DNA of 64,000 bases from Flavobacterium piscinae (GTDB lineage: Bacteria > Bacteroidota > Bacteroidia > Flavobacteriales > Flavobacteriaceae). The notes under the pieces are model-generated. The model saw only the letters and a list, made by a program, of their open reading frames with translations, made no database searches and had not been told where the DNA came from. The DNA lies in NCBI RefSeq assembly GCF_004122145.1, contig NZ_SBKQ01000009.1, forward strand, positions 95,784 to 159,783, in the 5' to 3' direction. Numbering within the stretch: position 1 is the first letter of the stretch; each line of letters opens with the position of its first letter. Made by a program: the position numbers and the translations under genes. Of this stretch, positions 46,721-54,755 are shown one piece after another.

Positions 46721-47875
46721 TTAATTTAATTTTTTAAAAATTACTGCTGTATTGCATCCGCCAAAACCGGAAGCCGTTTTTAAAAAATAATTGATTTCAG
46801 CCGGTTTATTTTCTTTTATCACGGCGATTGATTGCGATGTTCCGTCATGCTGAAATCCTTTTGACATAATCAAATGGTTTCGTTTAGCACTTTCAATCGC
46901 GATAACTGTTTCCAACAAACCGGAAGCTCCTAATGTGTGACCGTAAAATCCTTTAAGGCTGTTAACAGGAACATTTTGCAAATGTAGTCTATTAAAAGCA
47001 ATCGCTTCCATTTCATCATTGTATAAAGTTGCTGTTCCGTGAGCAGAAATATAGTCGATTTCTTTGACTGTAATATTCGCTTCCCTTATCGCACTTTCAA
47101 TGCTTTTATATAATCCTTCACCTGTTCTGGATGGACCGGAAATATGATTAGCATCATTAATCGCACCGTCACCACAAATTTTTATAGCGTTTGATTCAAC
47201 TTTATTATTGTCGGAAGTTAGATACACCGCTGCAGTTGCTTCGCCTAAAGTTACTCCATTTCTGTCTGAATCATAGGGTTTACAAGGCATTTCACTCATG
47301 GCTTGGAACGAATTAAATCCGGACAATACAAATTCCGAAACTTCATCTCCGGCTAAAATAAATGCATCGTCATACACACCAACTTGAATCATTCGTTTGG
47401 CCACAGCAATTGCTAAAACGCCAGAAACACATGCATTTGAAAGCACTATAGGTTCTGTTGTAAAACCAAATAATGAGCTTATTTTTTTGGCTAAGAAAGC
47501 CAATTGAGCTTCTTTAACCGGATTTGACTCTAATTCTAACGAACTGATATTTCCTTTGGTAGTAGAAAAAACAAATGCTGTTCGATTAGAAATTTGATGT
47601 TTTTCTACCAAAGGCAACAAAGCCAAAAGCAACATTTTTTCTAATTTGGTAAACTTTTTATCCGAAACAGAAAAAGGAAAAACCGTTTTATCGAAAACCT
47701 CATTCAACTCAGTAGTAGAAATGATTGAAGCATAAAACTGCTCCAAATTTCCAACATTTTTATGCAATTTTATTCCGCTTTTTCCTTGCTGAAGCGCATC
47801 CCAATTCGAATTCACATCAAATCCGAGCGGAGTAATGCAATTGGTTTGGGTAATATAAACACTTTTGTTATTCAT
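46721..47875 (-). CDS. Beta-ketoacyl-ACP synthase (second)
   Basis: A 384-residue KAS with full triad C149 (SNACVSG), H279 (SAHGTATL) and H313 (YGHTLGASG). It is more divergent from FabF than the other active KS genes. It may start the aryl chain or act at a specific elongation step. It lies 6 bp after the thioesterase gene. Confidence 0.9.
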   Translation of the reverse strand: MNNKSVYITQTNCITPLGFDVNSNWDALQQGKSGIKLHKNVGNLEQFYASIISTTELNEVFDKTVFPFSVSDKKFTKLEKMLLLALLPLVEKHQISNRTAFVFSTTKGNISSLELESNPVKEAQLAFLAKKISSLFGFTTEPIVLSNACVSGVLAIAVAKRMIQVGVYDDAFILAGDEVSEFVLSGFNSFQAMSEMPCKPYDSDRNGVTLGEATAAVYLTSDNNKVESNAIKICGDGAINDANHISGPSRTGEGLYKSIESAIREANITVKEIDYISAHGTATLYNDEMEAIAFNRLHLQNVPVNSLKGFYGHTLGASGLLETVIAIESAKRNHLIMSKGFQHDGTSQSIAVIKENKPAEINYFLKTASGFGGCNTAVIFKKLN

Positions 47876-47881
47876 GAAAAA

Positions 47882-48343
47882 TTATTTCAAAAGTCCCACT
47901 TTTCTTTTCCATTCTTCATAAAATGGAGGGTTATTAAGGGATAAATTTCCGTTTACATCCACAAAAACCTGCACTGTCTCGCCTGTACAAGCCACTTCAT
48001 TATTGGCATCGAAAATTTTATATCTAAAAATCATTTTGGCTGCAGGAGTGTCAATTATAGTAGTTTCAATTCGGGCTACGTCACCATATCGCAATGACAA
48101 TTTATGTTCACAAACCGATTTTACAATTGGCGTTGTAAAACCATATTTATGCACATCGAGATAGGAAATACCATGCTCACGACCAAAAGCTTCACGACCA
48201 TCTTCAAAATAAGTAATATAATAGCCATGCCAAACGATGCCTAAAGGGTCGGTTTCGTTAAATCTTACTCTGATATCTTTGGAAATGGTTAATTGCGTAG
48301 CTTCATCAAACTGCTCTTTTCTTTTTGTCATATGCGATTGCAA
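47882..48343 (-). CDS. 4HBT-type acyl-CoA or acyl-ACP thioesterase
   Basis: A 153-residue hotdog thioesterase. The catalytic motif is NETDPLGIVWHGYYITYFE, with the Asp of the D-x-x-G-x(3)-H-x(2)-Y pattern of 4-hydroxybenzoyl-CoA thioesterases. It could release acids from ACP or edit stalled chains. The start may be the ATG at 48331. Either start lies inside the 3' end of the ABC permease gene (overlap 26-38 bp). Confidence 0.87.
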   Translation of the reverse strand: MQSHMTKRKEQFDEATQLTISKDIRVRFNETDPLGIVWHGYYITYFEDGREAFGREHGISYLDVHKYGFTTPIVKSVCEHKLSLRYGDVARIETTIIDTPAAKMIFRYKIFDANNEVACTGETVQVFVDVNGNLSLNNPPFYEEWKRKVGLLK

Positions 48344-49595
48344 TAGTTACTGTGATTATAAAAAACAAAAGTAATAAACTTATTTCAGTCAAAATTTCTA
48401 AAATTCCACCATTTCGTAGCAAAACATCATAAAAAGCATTCAATCCCCAGTTCATTGGCGAAATATGTGCGATGAATTGCATCACTTTTGGCATGGCAAA
48501 AACCGGAATCCAAACACCTCCCATTGCTGCTAAAATCACCACCGAAGTTGCTCCAAAAGGAGCCGATTGTTCTTGGGTTTTGGCTAATGTCCCCAACAAA
48601 ATTCCGAAACCAACCGCTGCCAATCCGGCAAAAATGGCTACGATACTCATTAAAAATAATTTTCCATTCACATCTAAAGCGGGTAAACCAATATGTGGAA
48701 AAAGAAAAACTCCAACGGCTACCATCAAATAAAATTGAATCATACAAATTACCAAATAAGTTGCTGTTTTTCCGGCAATAACCACGGCGTAAGGTACAGG
48801 ATTGGTAATTAAACGCACAAGAGTTCCTTGGCTTTTTTCTTTCACTATGTTTATGGAAAGCGGCACTACGATGAAAAAAATCGCAAACAACGTCCAAGCC
48901 GGGACATTATGCTGTACTGAGTTGGGTAAAATTTCTTTATTATTGATAGTTGGCACAATTTCTTTAAACGAAATAAAACTTTCCTGTTCAAAAACAGGTT
49001 CATCACCTTCACCTAATTGTTCTTGAAAAGTAGTATATATCGATCTTGTTTCGATTTGCGAAATCATTTTATCAATGGCGTTTTTTACCCCATTTTTGAA
49101 TGACAATTGTGTGGCAGGGTCAAAATATAATTTTATTTCTTTGGGTTCAATTGTTTGATTTTTAACATTAGTAGATGTTGAATCAGTTAAGCCAAATGAA
49201 CTTACGATTCGATCCACATTTTGATTTACTTTTAATTGTAAATCGGAACTTAATTTTTCCGGAATGATGATTGCTAATTGATATTTTCCTTTAAAAACGG
49301 CATCTTGGGCAATTTCTTCCGTAATATTTTTACCTTTCAACTGTGAAAGCACTTCAAACGAACCACTTTCATTTAAATTTTTACGAACGGTTTTCGAAAT
49401 CGTATCATTATCGTTATCCACTAACAAAATCGGAATTTTTACATCTGACATCGATTTATAGGTACCGTCTTGTATTAAAGTGATGGTAATGATAAGTATC
49501 AAAGGCATTACGAAAAGTATAACTAAACCGCCAAAATCTCTTTTAAGCAGAAGCGTTTCTTTGTAGACCGACATGAAAAACTTATATAACATCAC
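48306..49595 (-). CDS. ABC-2-type transporter permease
   Basis: A 429-residue integral membrane protein with one N-terminal helix (LVILFVMPLILIITITLI), a large extracytoplasmic domain (about residues 45-225) and five C-terminal helices. The layout is that of YhgE/NodJ-like or DrrB-like exporters. It overlaps the ABC ATPase gene by 14 bp. Substrate is unknown; position implies a lipid-like precursor or the finished pigment. Confidence 0.88.
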   Translation of the reverse strand: MMLYKFFMSVYKETLLLKRDFGGLVILFVMPLILIITITLIQDGTYKSMSDVKIPILLVDNDNDTISKTVRKNLNESGSFEVLSQLKGKNITEEIAQDAVFKGKYQLAIIIPEKLSSDLQLKVNQNVDRIVSSFGLTDSTSTNVKNQTIEPKEIKLYFDPATQLSFKNGVKNAIDKMISQIETRSIYTTFQEQLGEGDEPVFEQESFISFKEIVPTINNKEILPNSVQHNVPAWTLFAIFFIVVPLSINIVKEKSQGTLVRLITNPVPYAVVIAGKTATYLVICMIQFYLMVAVGVFLFPHIGLPALDVNGKLFLMSIVAIFAGLAAVGFGILLGTLAKTQEQSAPFGATSVVILAAMGGVWIPVFAMPKVMQFIAHISPMNWGLNAFYDVLLRNGGILEILTEISLLLLFFIITVTIAIAYDKKKRAV

Positions 49596-50337
49596 GAAGT
49601 TCTTTTCCTGTTAATGAAATAAAAACATCTTCTAAATTCGAAGCGTTTTCTGTTTGAGCAATCAATTGCTTTGGTGTTCCTTGTGCAAAAATTTTACCTC
49701 TATCGATAATGGCAATTTGCGTGCAAAAATCTTGAGCTTCCACTAAATGATGAGAAGTATAAATGATGGTAGTTCCTTTAGAATTAAGTTCTTTCAAGTA
49801 ATCAATAATTACATTTTTCGATTGAACATCTACTCCAACGGTTGGTTCATCTAAAAATAAAATCAACGGATTGTGTAAAATTCCGGCAATCAGGTTGACA
49901 CGTCTTTTCATTCCTCCGGAGAAAGTTTCTACTTTTTTATCGGCAAACTTCAATAAACCTAAATGTTCAAGCGATAATTCAAGTTTTGATTTCAATTCTT
50001 TTCCTTTCAAACCATACATACTACCAAAATACAACAAATTTTCTCTTGCTGTTAAGGTGGGATACAACGCATATTCCTGCGGAACAACACCCATTAATTT
50101 TTTAATTTCGGTAGCGTTATTTTGATAGGATAAATCGTTGATAGAAAATTTTCCCGAAGTAGGTTTTATTAAACCGCAAAGTACAGAAAGTAACGTTGTT
50201 TTTCCTGCTCCGTTTGGCCCCAACAATCCAAATATTTCCTTTTCTTCAATAATCAAATTTAGATTATTTATCGAAAAATCATCGGCATCTTTATATTTTT
50301 TAAAAAGTTGGTCGATATGAATGATGGACTTTTTCAT
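49582..50337 (-). CDS. ABC transporter ATP-binding protein
   Basis: A 251-residue ATPase of the drug- or lipid-export type. Walker A is GPNGAGKTT, the signature is FSGGMKRR, and Walker B is LILFLDEPTVGVD; H-loop is TSHHL. It pairs with the permease that follows with a 14-bp overlap. Confidence 0.95.
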   Translation of the reverse strand: MKKSIIHIDQLFKKYKDADDFSINNLNLIIEEKEIFGLLGPNGAGKTTLLSVLCGLIKPTSGKFSINDLSYQNNATEIKKLMGVVPQEYALYPTLTARENLLYFGSMYGLKGKELKSKLELSLEHLGLLKFADKKVETFSGGMKRRVNLIAGILHNPLILFLDEPTVGVDVQSKNVIIDYLKELNSKGTTIIYTSHHLVEAQDFCTQIAIIDRGKIFAQGTPKQLIAQTENASNLEDVFISLTGKELRDVI

Positions 50338-50343
50338 GACAGC

Positions 50344-51339
50344 TTATATAGCTTTTTTGAGCATCTTAAAGAAATTTTCTTCTAAATCGGCAATATGCAA
50401 AAGTTCTTTTGAAAGACTATTGTAAACATCGGTTTGATTACTTCTGTTTTTATAAACTCGAGAAGCATTTACGGCAAAATCTCTCCACAAATCGCCAATT
50501 TTGGTCATTTCTTTGGAAAGTTCATACAATTTATCATTTTTTAGTATCGGAGCAGCTTCTTGTAAAAAAGCAGCATAAATAAATCGAAACCCTCCACCTC
50601 CTGTGCCAATTTCCTCTTGCATTCGAACCATTTGTGCGAGGTAATGGTTCGCAATTTTATTTCCTTTTTTGTTAGCCCATTTCGGAATATTTTTGGCAAC
50701 GGTTCTAATACCTTTTACGCCTACGATTGGAACCGGTGCGAGCATTTCTCGGCACGTATTTTTGATACCTTTTTTGATGGCACCTTCCCAATCAATTTCT
50801 GTAGGAATATGAATTGGATAATACATTTGACCTTTTGGAGCTAATGCACCTTTAGCAAAACGCACCTTTTCGAGTTCCGCTTCTGTTAAAGTAGTTACAG
50901 TTTCCATTACCGGATCACTAATTAAAAAATGATTATCTTTTTTACCATAAACCACTAAATTGTGAGCATTAAAGTGAAAACGATACTCATCAGGAAAATA
51001 GGTTAGATGGTAAACCCCCACTTGCAAGCCGGTTGGAATATTGTTTTTTAAATTTTCTTCTAAAGCAATTTGAGCACTTTTTTCGTTTGAAAATTTAACG
51101 CGTTTTACTTTTATTCCAAGTCTTTTGGCGGCTCTGTTGAAAATAAAACCCGGCATTGGTCGGTAACTGATTGCCGGAGCATGATTTACTTTTAAAAGAG
51201 GAAGGTAGAAAAACAATATTCCGGAACCAATTCCAAAAACCATTGGTTCGCTAATGTTAATTCCACGATGCTTCAAGAGATTGGAAGCAACACCATTTTC
51301 GCAGTGAGCGGATTGATGATGAATAAAATTTGTTTCCAT
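50344..51339 (-). CDS. BtrH-like acyltransferase (DUF4872)
   Basis: A 331-residue protein with a papain-like N-terminal domain of the BtrH family. The likely triad is C13 (SAHCENG), H126 (NAHNLVVYG) and D142 (LISDPV). BtrH moves an acyl chain from ACP to an amine in butirosin synthesis. In this cluster such an ACP-to-hydroxyl transfer would join the aryl polyene to the dialkylresorcinol, the ester of flexirubin, but that is inference. Its start overlaps the previous stop by one base (TAATG). Confidence 0.8.
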   Translation of the reverse strand: METNFIHHQSAHCENGVASNLLKHRGINISEPMVFGIGSGILFFYLPLLKVNHAPAISYRPMPGFIFNRAAKRLGIKVKRVKFSNEKSAQIALEENLKNNIPTGLQVGVYHLTYFPDEYRFHFNAHNLVVYGKKDNHFLISDPVMETVTTLTEAELEKVRFAKGALAPKGQMYYPIHIPTEIDWEGAIKKGIKNTCREMLAPVPIVGVKGIRTVAKNIPKWANKKGNKIANHYLAQMVRMQEEIGTGGGGFRFIYAAFLQEAAPILKNDKLYELSKEMTKIGDLWRDFAVNASRVYKNRSNQTDVYNSLSKELLHIADLEENFFKMLKKAI

Positions 51340-51743
51340 TATTCTCCCTTAAAATTTTTTAGCTCCTCGATTGAAATCTCAAAAGCTTCAGCATATTTAG
51401 ATAAGACTTTATTGCTTAATCGTTTAAAAACAGCTGGTTTTCGGTGTCTTTTTACTCTCCAAATCCACATTCCAACATAAGAAGACAACACAACCCAATC
51501 CATTTTATGTAGCTCCATAAAATATACAATTGGACTTATTTTACCGTTTTTAACATCTACTCTTGCATTTTCGATACGTTCATTAATATCTTGAATAGAA
51601 TTTTGCAAAGCGATGGTTTTTGGTTCCCAGCCTGTGCTTAAAGCTGTGGTATAGTTTCCATTTTCATCGATTGCATAACACAACTCTTTGATGTTATTTT
51701 TGGACAAATTGCCCTTATCCTGAGGTACTTCTTCCTTTTTCAT
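51339..51743 (-). CDS. Unrecognised conserved-type protein
   Basis: A 134-residue soluble protein with no signal peptide. Visible parts are GWEPKTIALQNSIQDINERIENARVDV, LHKMDWVVLSSYVGMWIWRVKRH, and a helical C-terminus (LSNKVLSKYAEAFEISIEELKNF). I do not recognise the family. One-base overlaps with both neighbours (BtrH-like and hotdog genes) suggest tight coupling, perhaps as a partner in the same step. Confidence 0.7.
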   Translation of the reverse strand: MKKEEVPQDKGNLSKNNIKELCYAIDENGNYTTALSTGWEPKTIALQNSIQDINERIENARVDVKNGKISPIVYFMELHKMDWVVLSSYVGMWIWRVKRHRKPAVFKRLSNKVLSKYAEAFEISIEELKNFKGE

Positions 51744-52204
51744 TAATTCGTTTTCTGGATAAAGAGATTCAACTCGGCTTCAAAAAGTAATAGGGTTTCA
51801 AAATACGTAGTGCATTTCATACTACAAATTTTGTATTCATCGGCATCAAATCTGGAAATTAAAACCGCTTTGGTCTGAATTGTATTTCCGACTATTGGTA
51901 AAGAATGAACTTGTAATTTTTTGATTCCGCTGATAAATCCCACGACACTAACATCTTTCTTTTCATTGTGATTATCATCAATAAAATAGGATTTCGCAAC
52001 AATAGACGAGCAAGTTTGTGCCGCATTTTCAATTAATCCAATTTCTGTAAAAACAGAATTGTCAACAAAAAGATTATTATTTTTAATTTCAAAAATTGTA
52101 ACTACCTCATTTTCATTAAACTCAACAATATAATCAACCATCAACATGGGTGCACGATGGGGCAGATAATTTTGTATTTCGATTAAATTTTCCAGAGGTT
52201 GCAT
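51743..52204 (-). CDS. Hotdog dehydratase-like protein with catalytic His
   Basis: A 153-residue FabA/FabZ-like hotdog protein. PHRAPMLMVD keeps the catalytic His (H16), and EIGLIENAAQTC keeps the Glu (E59). It is likely an active dehydratase of the ApeP type. It is paired with a second hotdog gene 3 bp upstream in which the His is missing. Confidence 0.82.
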   Translation of the reverse strand: MQPLENLIEIQNYLPHRAPMLMVDYIVEFNENEVVTIFEIKNNNLFVDNSVFTEIGLIENAAQTCSSIVAKSYFIDDNHNEKKDVSVVGFISGIKKLQVHSLPIVGNTIQTKAVLISRFDADEYKICSMKCTTYFETLLLFEAELNLFIQKTN

Positions 52205-52207
52205 AAT

Positions 52208-52645
52208 TTAATTTGCTAAAACAGTTTTCATTTGACCTTTGGCAATTTCGACACCGTTTACTTTTGATGAAATATCCACTAAAGTTACTCCCATAAATTC
52301 ATGAAGAACTGTTACGAATGTTACTATTTCATCTTTTATTTTTGGTAATTGACTGATTTCGATACTTTTTATAGAACCGATATATCCCACCGGAGCAGGT
52401 TGTTGTTTCAAATAAAACTGGTAGCCGGTATACAAAGCTACTGATTGAGCCATGTGTTCAATTAAACCTGATTCTTGAAAAACAGCGTCTTTTACAAAAA
52501 TATTATTTTCTGGAACAGTTAAACCAACTACAATTTCATTTTCCTTGAAATCAATTAACTTGTCCACCATTACAAATGGAAATTTTTGCGGAATTAAATT
52601 TTCTACAAAGTTTTTATTTAAAATAGGCAAAGTAACCTTTTCCAT
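52208..52645 (-). CDS. Hotdog dehydratase-like protein lacking catalytic His
   Basis: A 145-residue hotdog protein. The PHRxP motif reads PQKFP, so the catalytic His is Gln (Q20), while E63 is kept (LIEHMAQSVAL). It may be an inactive partner of the neighbouring dehydratase or may use H64 instead. It is directly adjacent to darB. Confidence 0.8.
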   Translation of the reverse strand: MEKVTLPILNKNFVENLIPQKFPFVMVDKLIDFKENEIVVGLTVPENNIFVKDAVFQESGLIEHMAQSVALYTGYQFYLKQQPAPVGYIGSIKSIEISQLPKIKDEIVTFVTVLHEFMGVTLVDISSKVNGVEIAKGQMKTVLAN

Positions 52646-53779
52646 TTAGCAAACAGTTAAATAAGCGTAAGCATACGAAAAACGACCACTCTCAGGAACT
52701 GAAAGTAATAATTTATCACCTTTTTTTAATTTTCCTGAGTTCATAATTTCCTCAACCATTAAAAAAATAGATGCTGAGCCTACATTTCCTACATTTTTTA
52801 AATTCATGAACCATTTTTCCATTGGAATTTCAATTCCTTTTTCGGCAAGTGACTTTGCTAATTTATCAACAAAATAATACGAAGAAACATGGGGTAGAAA
52901 ATAATTAATTTCATTTGGACTAATATTGTTTTTATCCAGAGCAGCTTTCATACTCTCTGCTCCTTTTTCCAAAATATATTTGTCTAACAATTTCACATCT
53001 TGTTTGATAGCAAAAATCGATTGTTCTAACCATTCATTGGAATGAAAATCACTCCAGGGTTTGATTTCACCATTTTCCATTTTATCTCCGCCGGCATACA
53101 TACATGCTTCCAATTCGTGAGCATAGGAGAATGCTTCCATCCATTCAATTTTTAATGGGGTTTTACCTTTGGGTTTATTTTCTAATAAAAAAGCAGCTGC
53201 TCCATCAGAAAGCATCCATCGAAGAAAATCTTTTTTGAAAGCTAATATAGGATGTTCTTCAATGCTTTGTTCATGAACAATCTCTGCTTCATATTTATCG
53301 GCAAGTAACCAAGTTGAAACTCTTTCAGAACCGGTACAAACCGCATTTTTTGAATTTCCTGACTTCACCGAAAGGTAACCAAACTTTAATGAATTCATAC
53401 CGGCATTACATACTCCCGAAGACGAATTTAATTCTACCGATTTATTTTTCATCAATCCATGAACCATCGCAGCATGCGATGGGAGCAGATTATCCGGAGT
53501 TGATGTTCCGCAAGAAAGCACTTCTACATCGGTTGATCTAAATGATTCATCATACAAGGTTTCTATAGCCAAATTCGTTAATTCTGCATTGGTGTGTGTT
53601 GGAACACTATTTTCATCTAAGGCATAATATCTGGAAACAATTCCGTTTTTACGAAGAATAATTTTTCTTGCTTTTGATGCGGAATTATTGATTAAACCCA
53701 AAAAAGATTCCATTTCGTCATTAGAAACAGCTTTGTTTGGCAAAAATTTTCCGGATTTTGTTATGTAAACGTCAAACAT
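52646..53779 (-). CDS. darB: Ketosynthase III, dialkylresorcinol-forming DarB
   Basis: A 377-residue KAS III-type enzyme. The catalytic residues are C124 (SSGVCNAGM), H297 (FLPHVSS) and N332 (VGNVGSAS). The position next to a DarA-type gene (18 bp) identifies it as DarB, which joins a beta-ketoacyl and a second acyl unit to a cyclohexanedione that becomes the dialkylresorcinol. Family function is from published work on dar genes; the assignment here is by motif and neighbourhood. Confidence 0.86.
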   Translation of the reverse strand: MFDVYITKSGKFLPNKAVSNDEMESFLGLINNSASKARKIILRKNGIVSRYYALDENSVPTHTNAELTNLAIETLYDESFRSTDVEVLSCGTSTPDNLLPSHAAMVHGLMKNKSVELNSSSGVCNAGMNSLKFGYLSVKSGNSKNAVCTGSERVSTWLLADKYEAEIVHEQSIEEHPILAFKKDFLRWMLSDGAAAFLLENKPKGKTPLKIEWMEAFSYAHELEACMYAGGDKMENGEIKPWSDFHSNEWLEQSIFAIKQDVKLLDKYILEKGAESMKAALDKNNISPNEINYFLPHVSSYYFVDKLAKSLAEKGIEIPMEKWFMNLKNVGNVGSASIFLMVEEIMNSGKLKKGDKLLLSVPESGRFSYAYAYLTVC

Positions 53780-53797
53780 ATGTATTCAGTTGTCAGA

Positions 53798-54700
53798 TCA
53801 AACCTGTTTATAGTAAGTTTTTTCTTTCTTAATTTGGTTAGTTTTAAAAGGAATCGAAAAAAGGTGCAATATATAGACAATTGGTGAAATTATCCATATT
53901 GCCACGAACAAATATATGTTAAAGAATTTTAACCATGTTTGTCTTGAGCTGTTTTTTTTCACAATCAAATTTGCCCATTTAGTAAACATTTTATTGGCCT
54001 TTTTATCCATTTCAATTAAAAATGGTCTAATTTCAACTGCATCATTAGCCACAAGCTCATTTTGAAGTGATTCAAAGTGATTTGATTTTAAATATTTTAA
54101 GATAATTTCTCCAAATTTGGATGAATTTGAAATTTCTTCATCGGCAACTCCAGGCTTAGGAAAAATTCCTAAATAGTTGGTTTGTTTTCCAGTAAACATC
54201 CAATGCACAATTGTAATTACACTGATATGATTGATGTGTCTGTCGACTAACGCAATATTTCCAACCAATTTGGCATTGGCTTCTATTAATGATTTTTTCA
54301 TTTTTTCCTGAGCCATTATCCACATGTTCCTTGCACCAATCACGGTTACAACAGGTGTATCTTTGATAATTTGCTGACCAAAGTCACTTTTTAAAAATGA
54401 ATTAATTGGAATAGACGGCGTTAAATACCAAACTTGGTAGGCCAAAATAACCAAATCATACTTTTTATTTAAAAGATCTTGTGAAGGGCTATGAATTGGT
54501 GCCGGAATTTGCAAAAAAGACTCAGGAAAAGCATCAAAAAAGTCAGCTTTTGGCCAGGGAAAAGGAAAAGGCTTTTCCATCTCTATGTTGTAAAAAGTAA
54601 CCGAAATTTCTTGGTCATTCAAAAGTGGTTTGGCAATATTTTGAGCAATTTTTTCTAATTGACCGGATTGCGTGTAATAGATTACAATAACATTTTTCAT
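53798..54700 (-). CDS. darA: Dialkylresorcinol condensing/aromatising protein DarA
   Basis: A 300-residue flavodoxin-like protein. It starts MKNVIVIYYTQSGQLEKIAQ (the phosphate loop of FMN-binding folds) and continues with YDLVILAYQVWYLTPSIPI and TVIGARNMWIMAQE. A C-terminal hydrophobic segment (IYLFVAIWIISPIVYILHLF) may anchor it. DarA acts with DarB and is thought to aromatise the ring. Position immediately upstream of darB supports the call. Confidence 0.85.
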   Translation of the reverse strand: MKNVIVIYYTQSGQLEKIAQNIAKPLLNDQEISVTFYNIEMEKPFPFPWPKADFFDAFPESFLQIPAPIHSPSQDLLNKKYDLVILAYQVWYLTPSIPINSFLKSDFGQQIIKDTPVVTVIGARNMWIMAQEKMKKSLIEANAKLVGNIALVDRHINHISVITIVHWMFTGKQTNYLGIFPKPGVADEEISNSSKFGEIILKYLKSNHFESLQNELVANDAVEIRPFLIEMDKKANKMFTKWANLIVKKNSSRQTWLKFFNIYLFVAIWIISPIVYILHLFSIPFKTNQIKKEKTYYKQV

Positions 54701-54755
54701 TGCTTCATTGTTCCTTTCGTTTGTTTTTAAAGATATAAAAAATATATTAAGTAAA

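Noticed and set aside
48427..48897. Minus-strand 156-codon frame rich in Cys, Ser and Phe
   Set aside because: It lies inside the ABC permease gene in another frame and has no recognisable motif.
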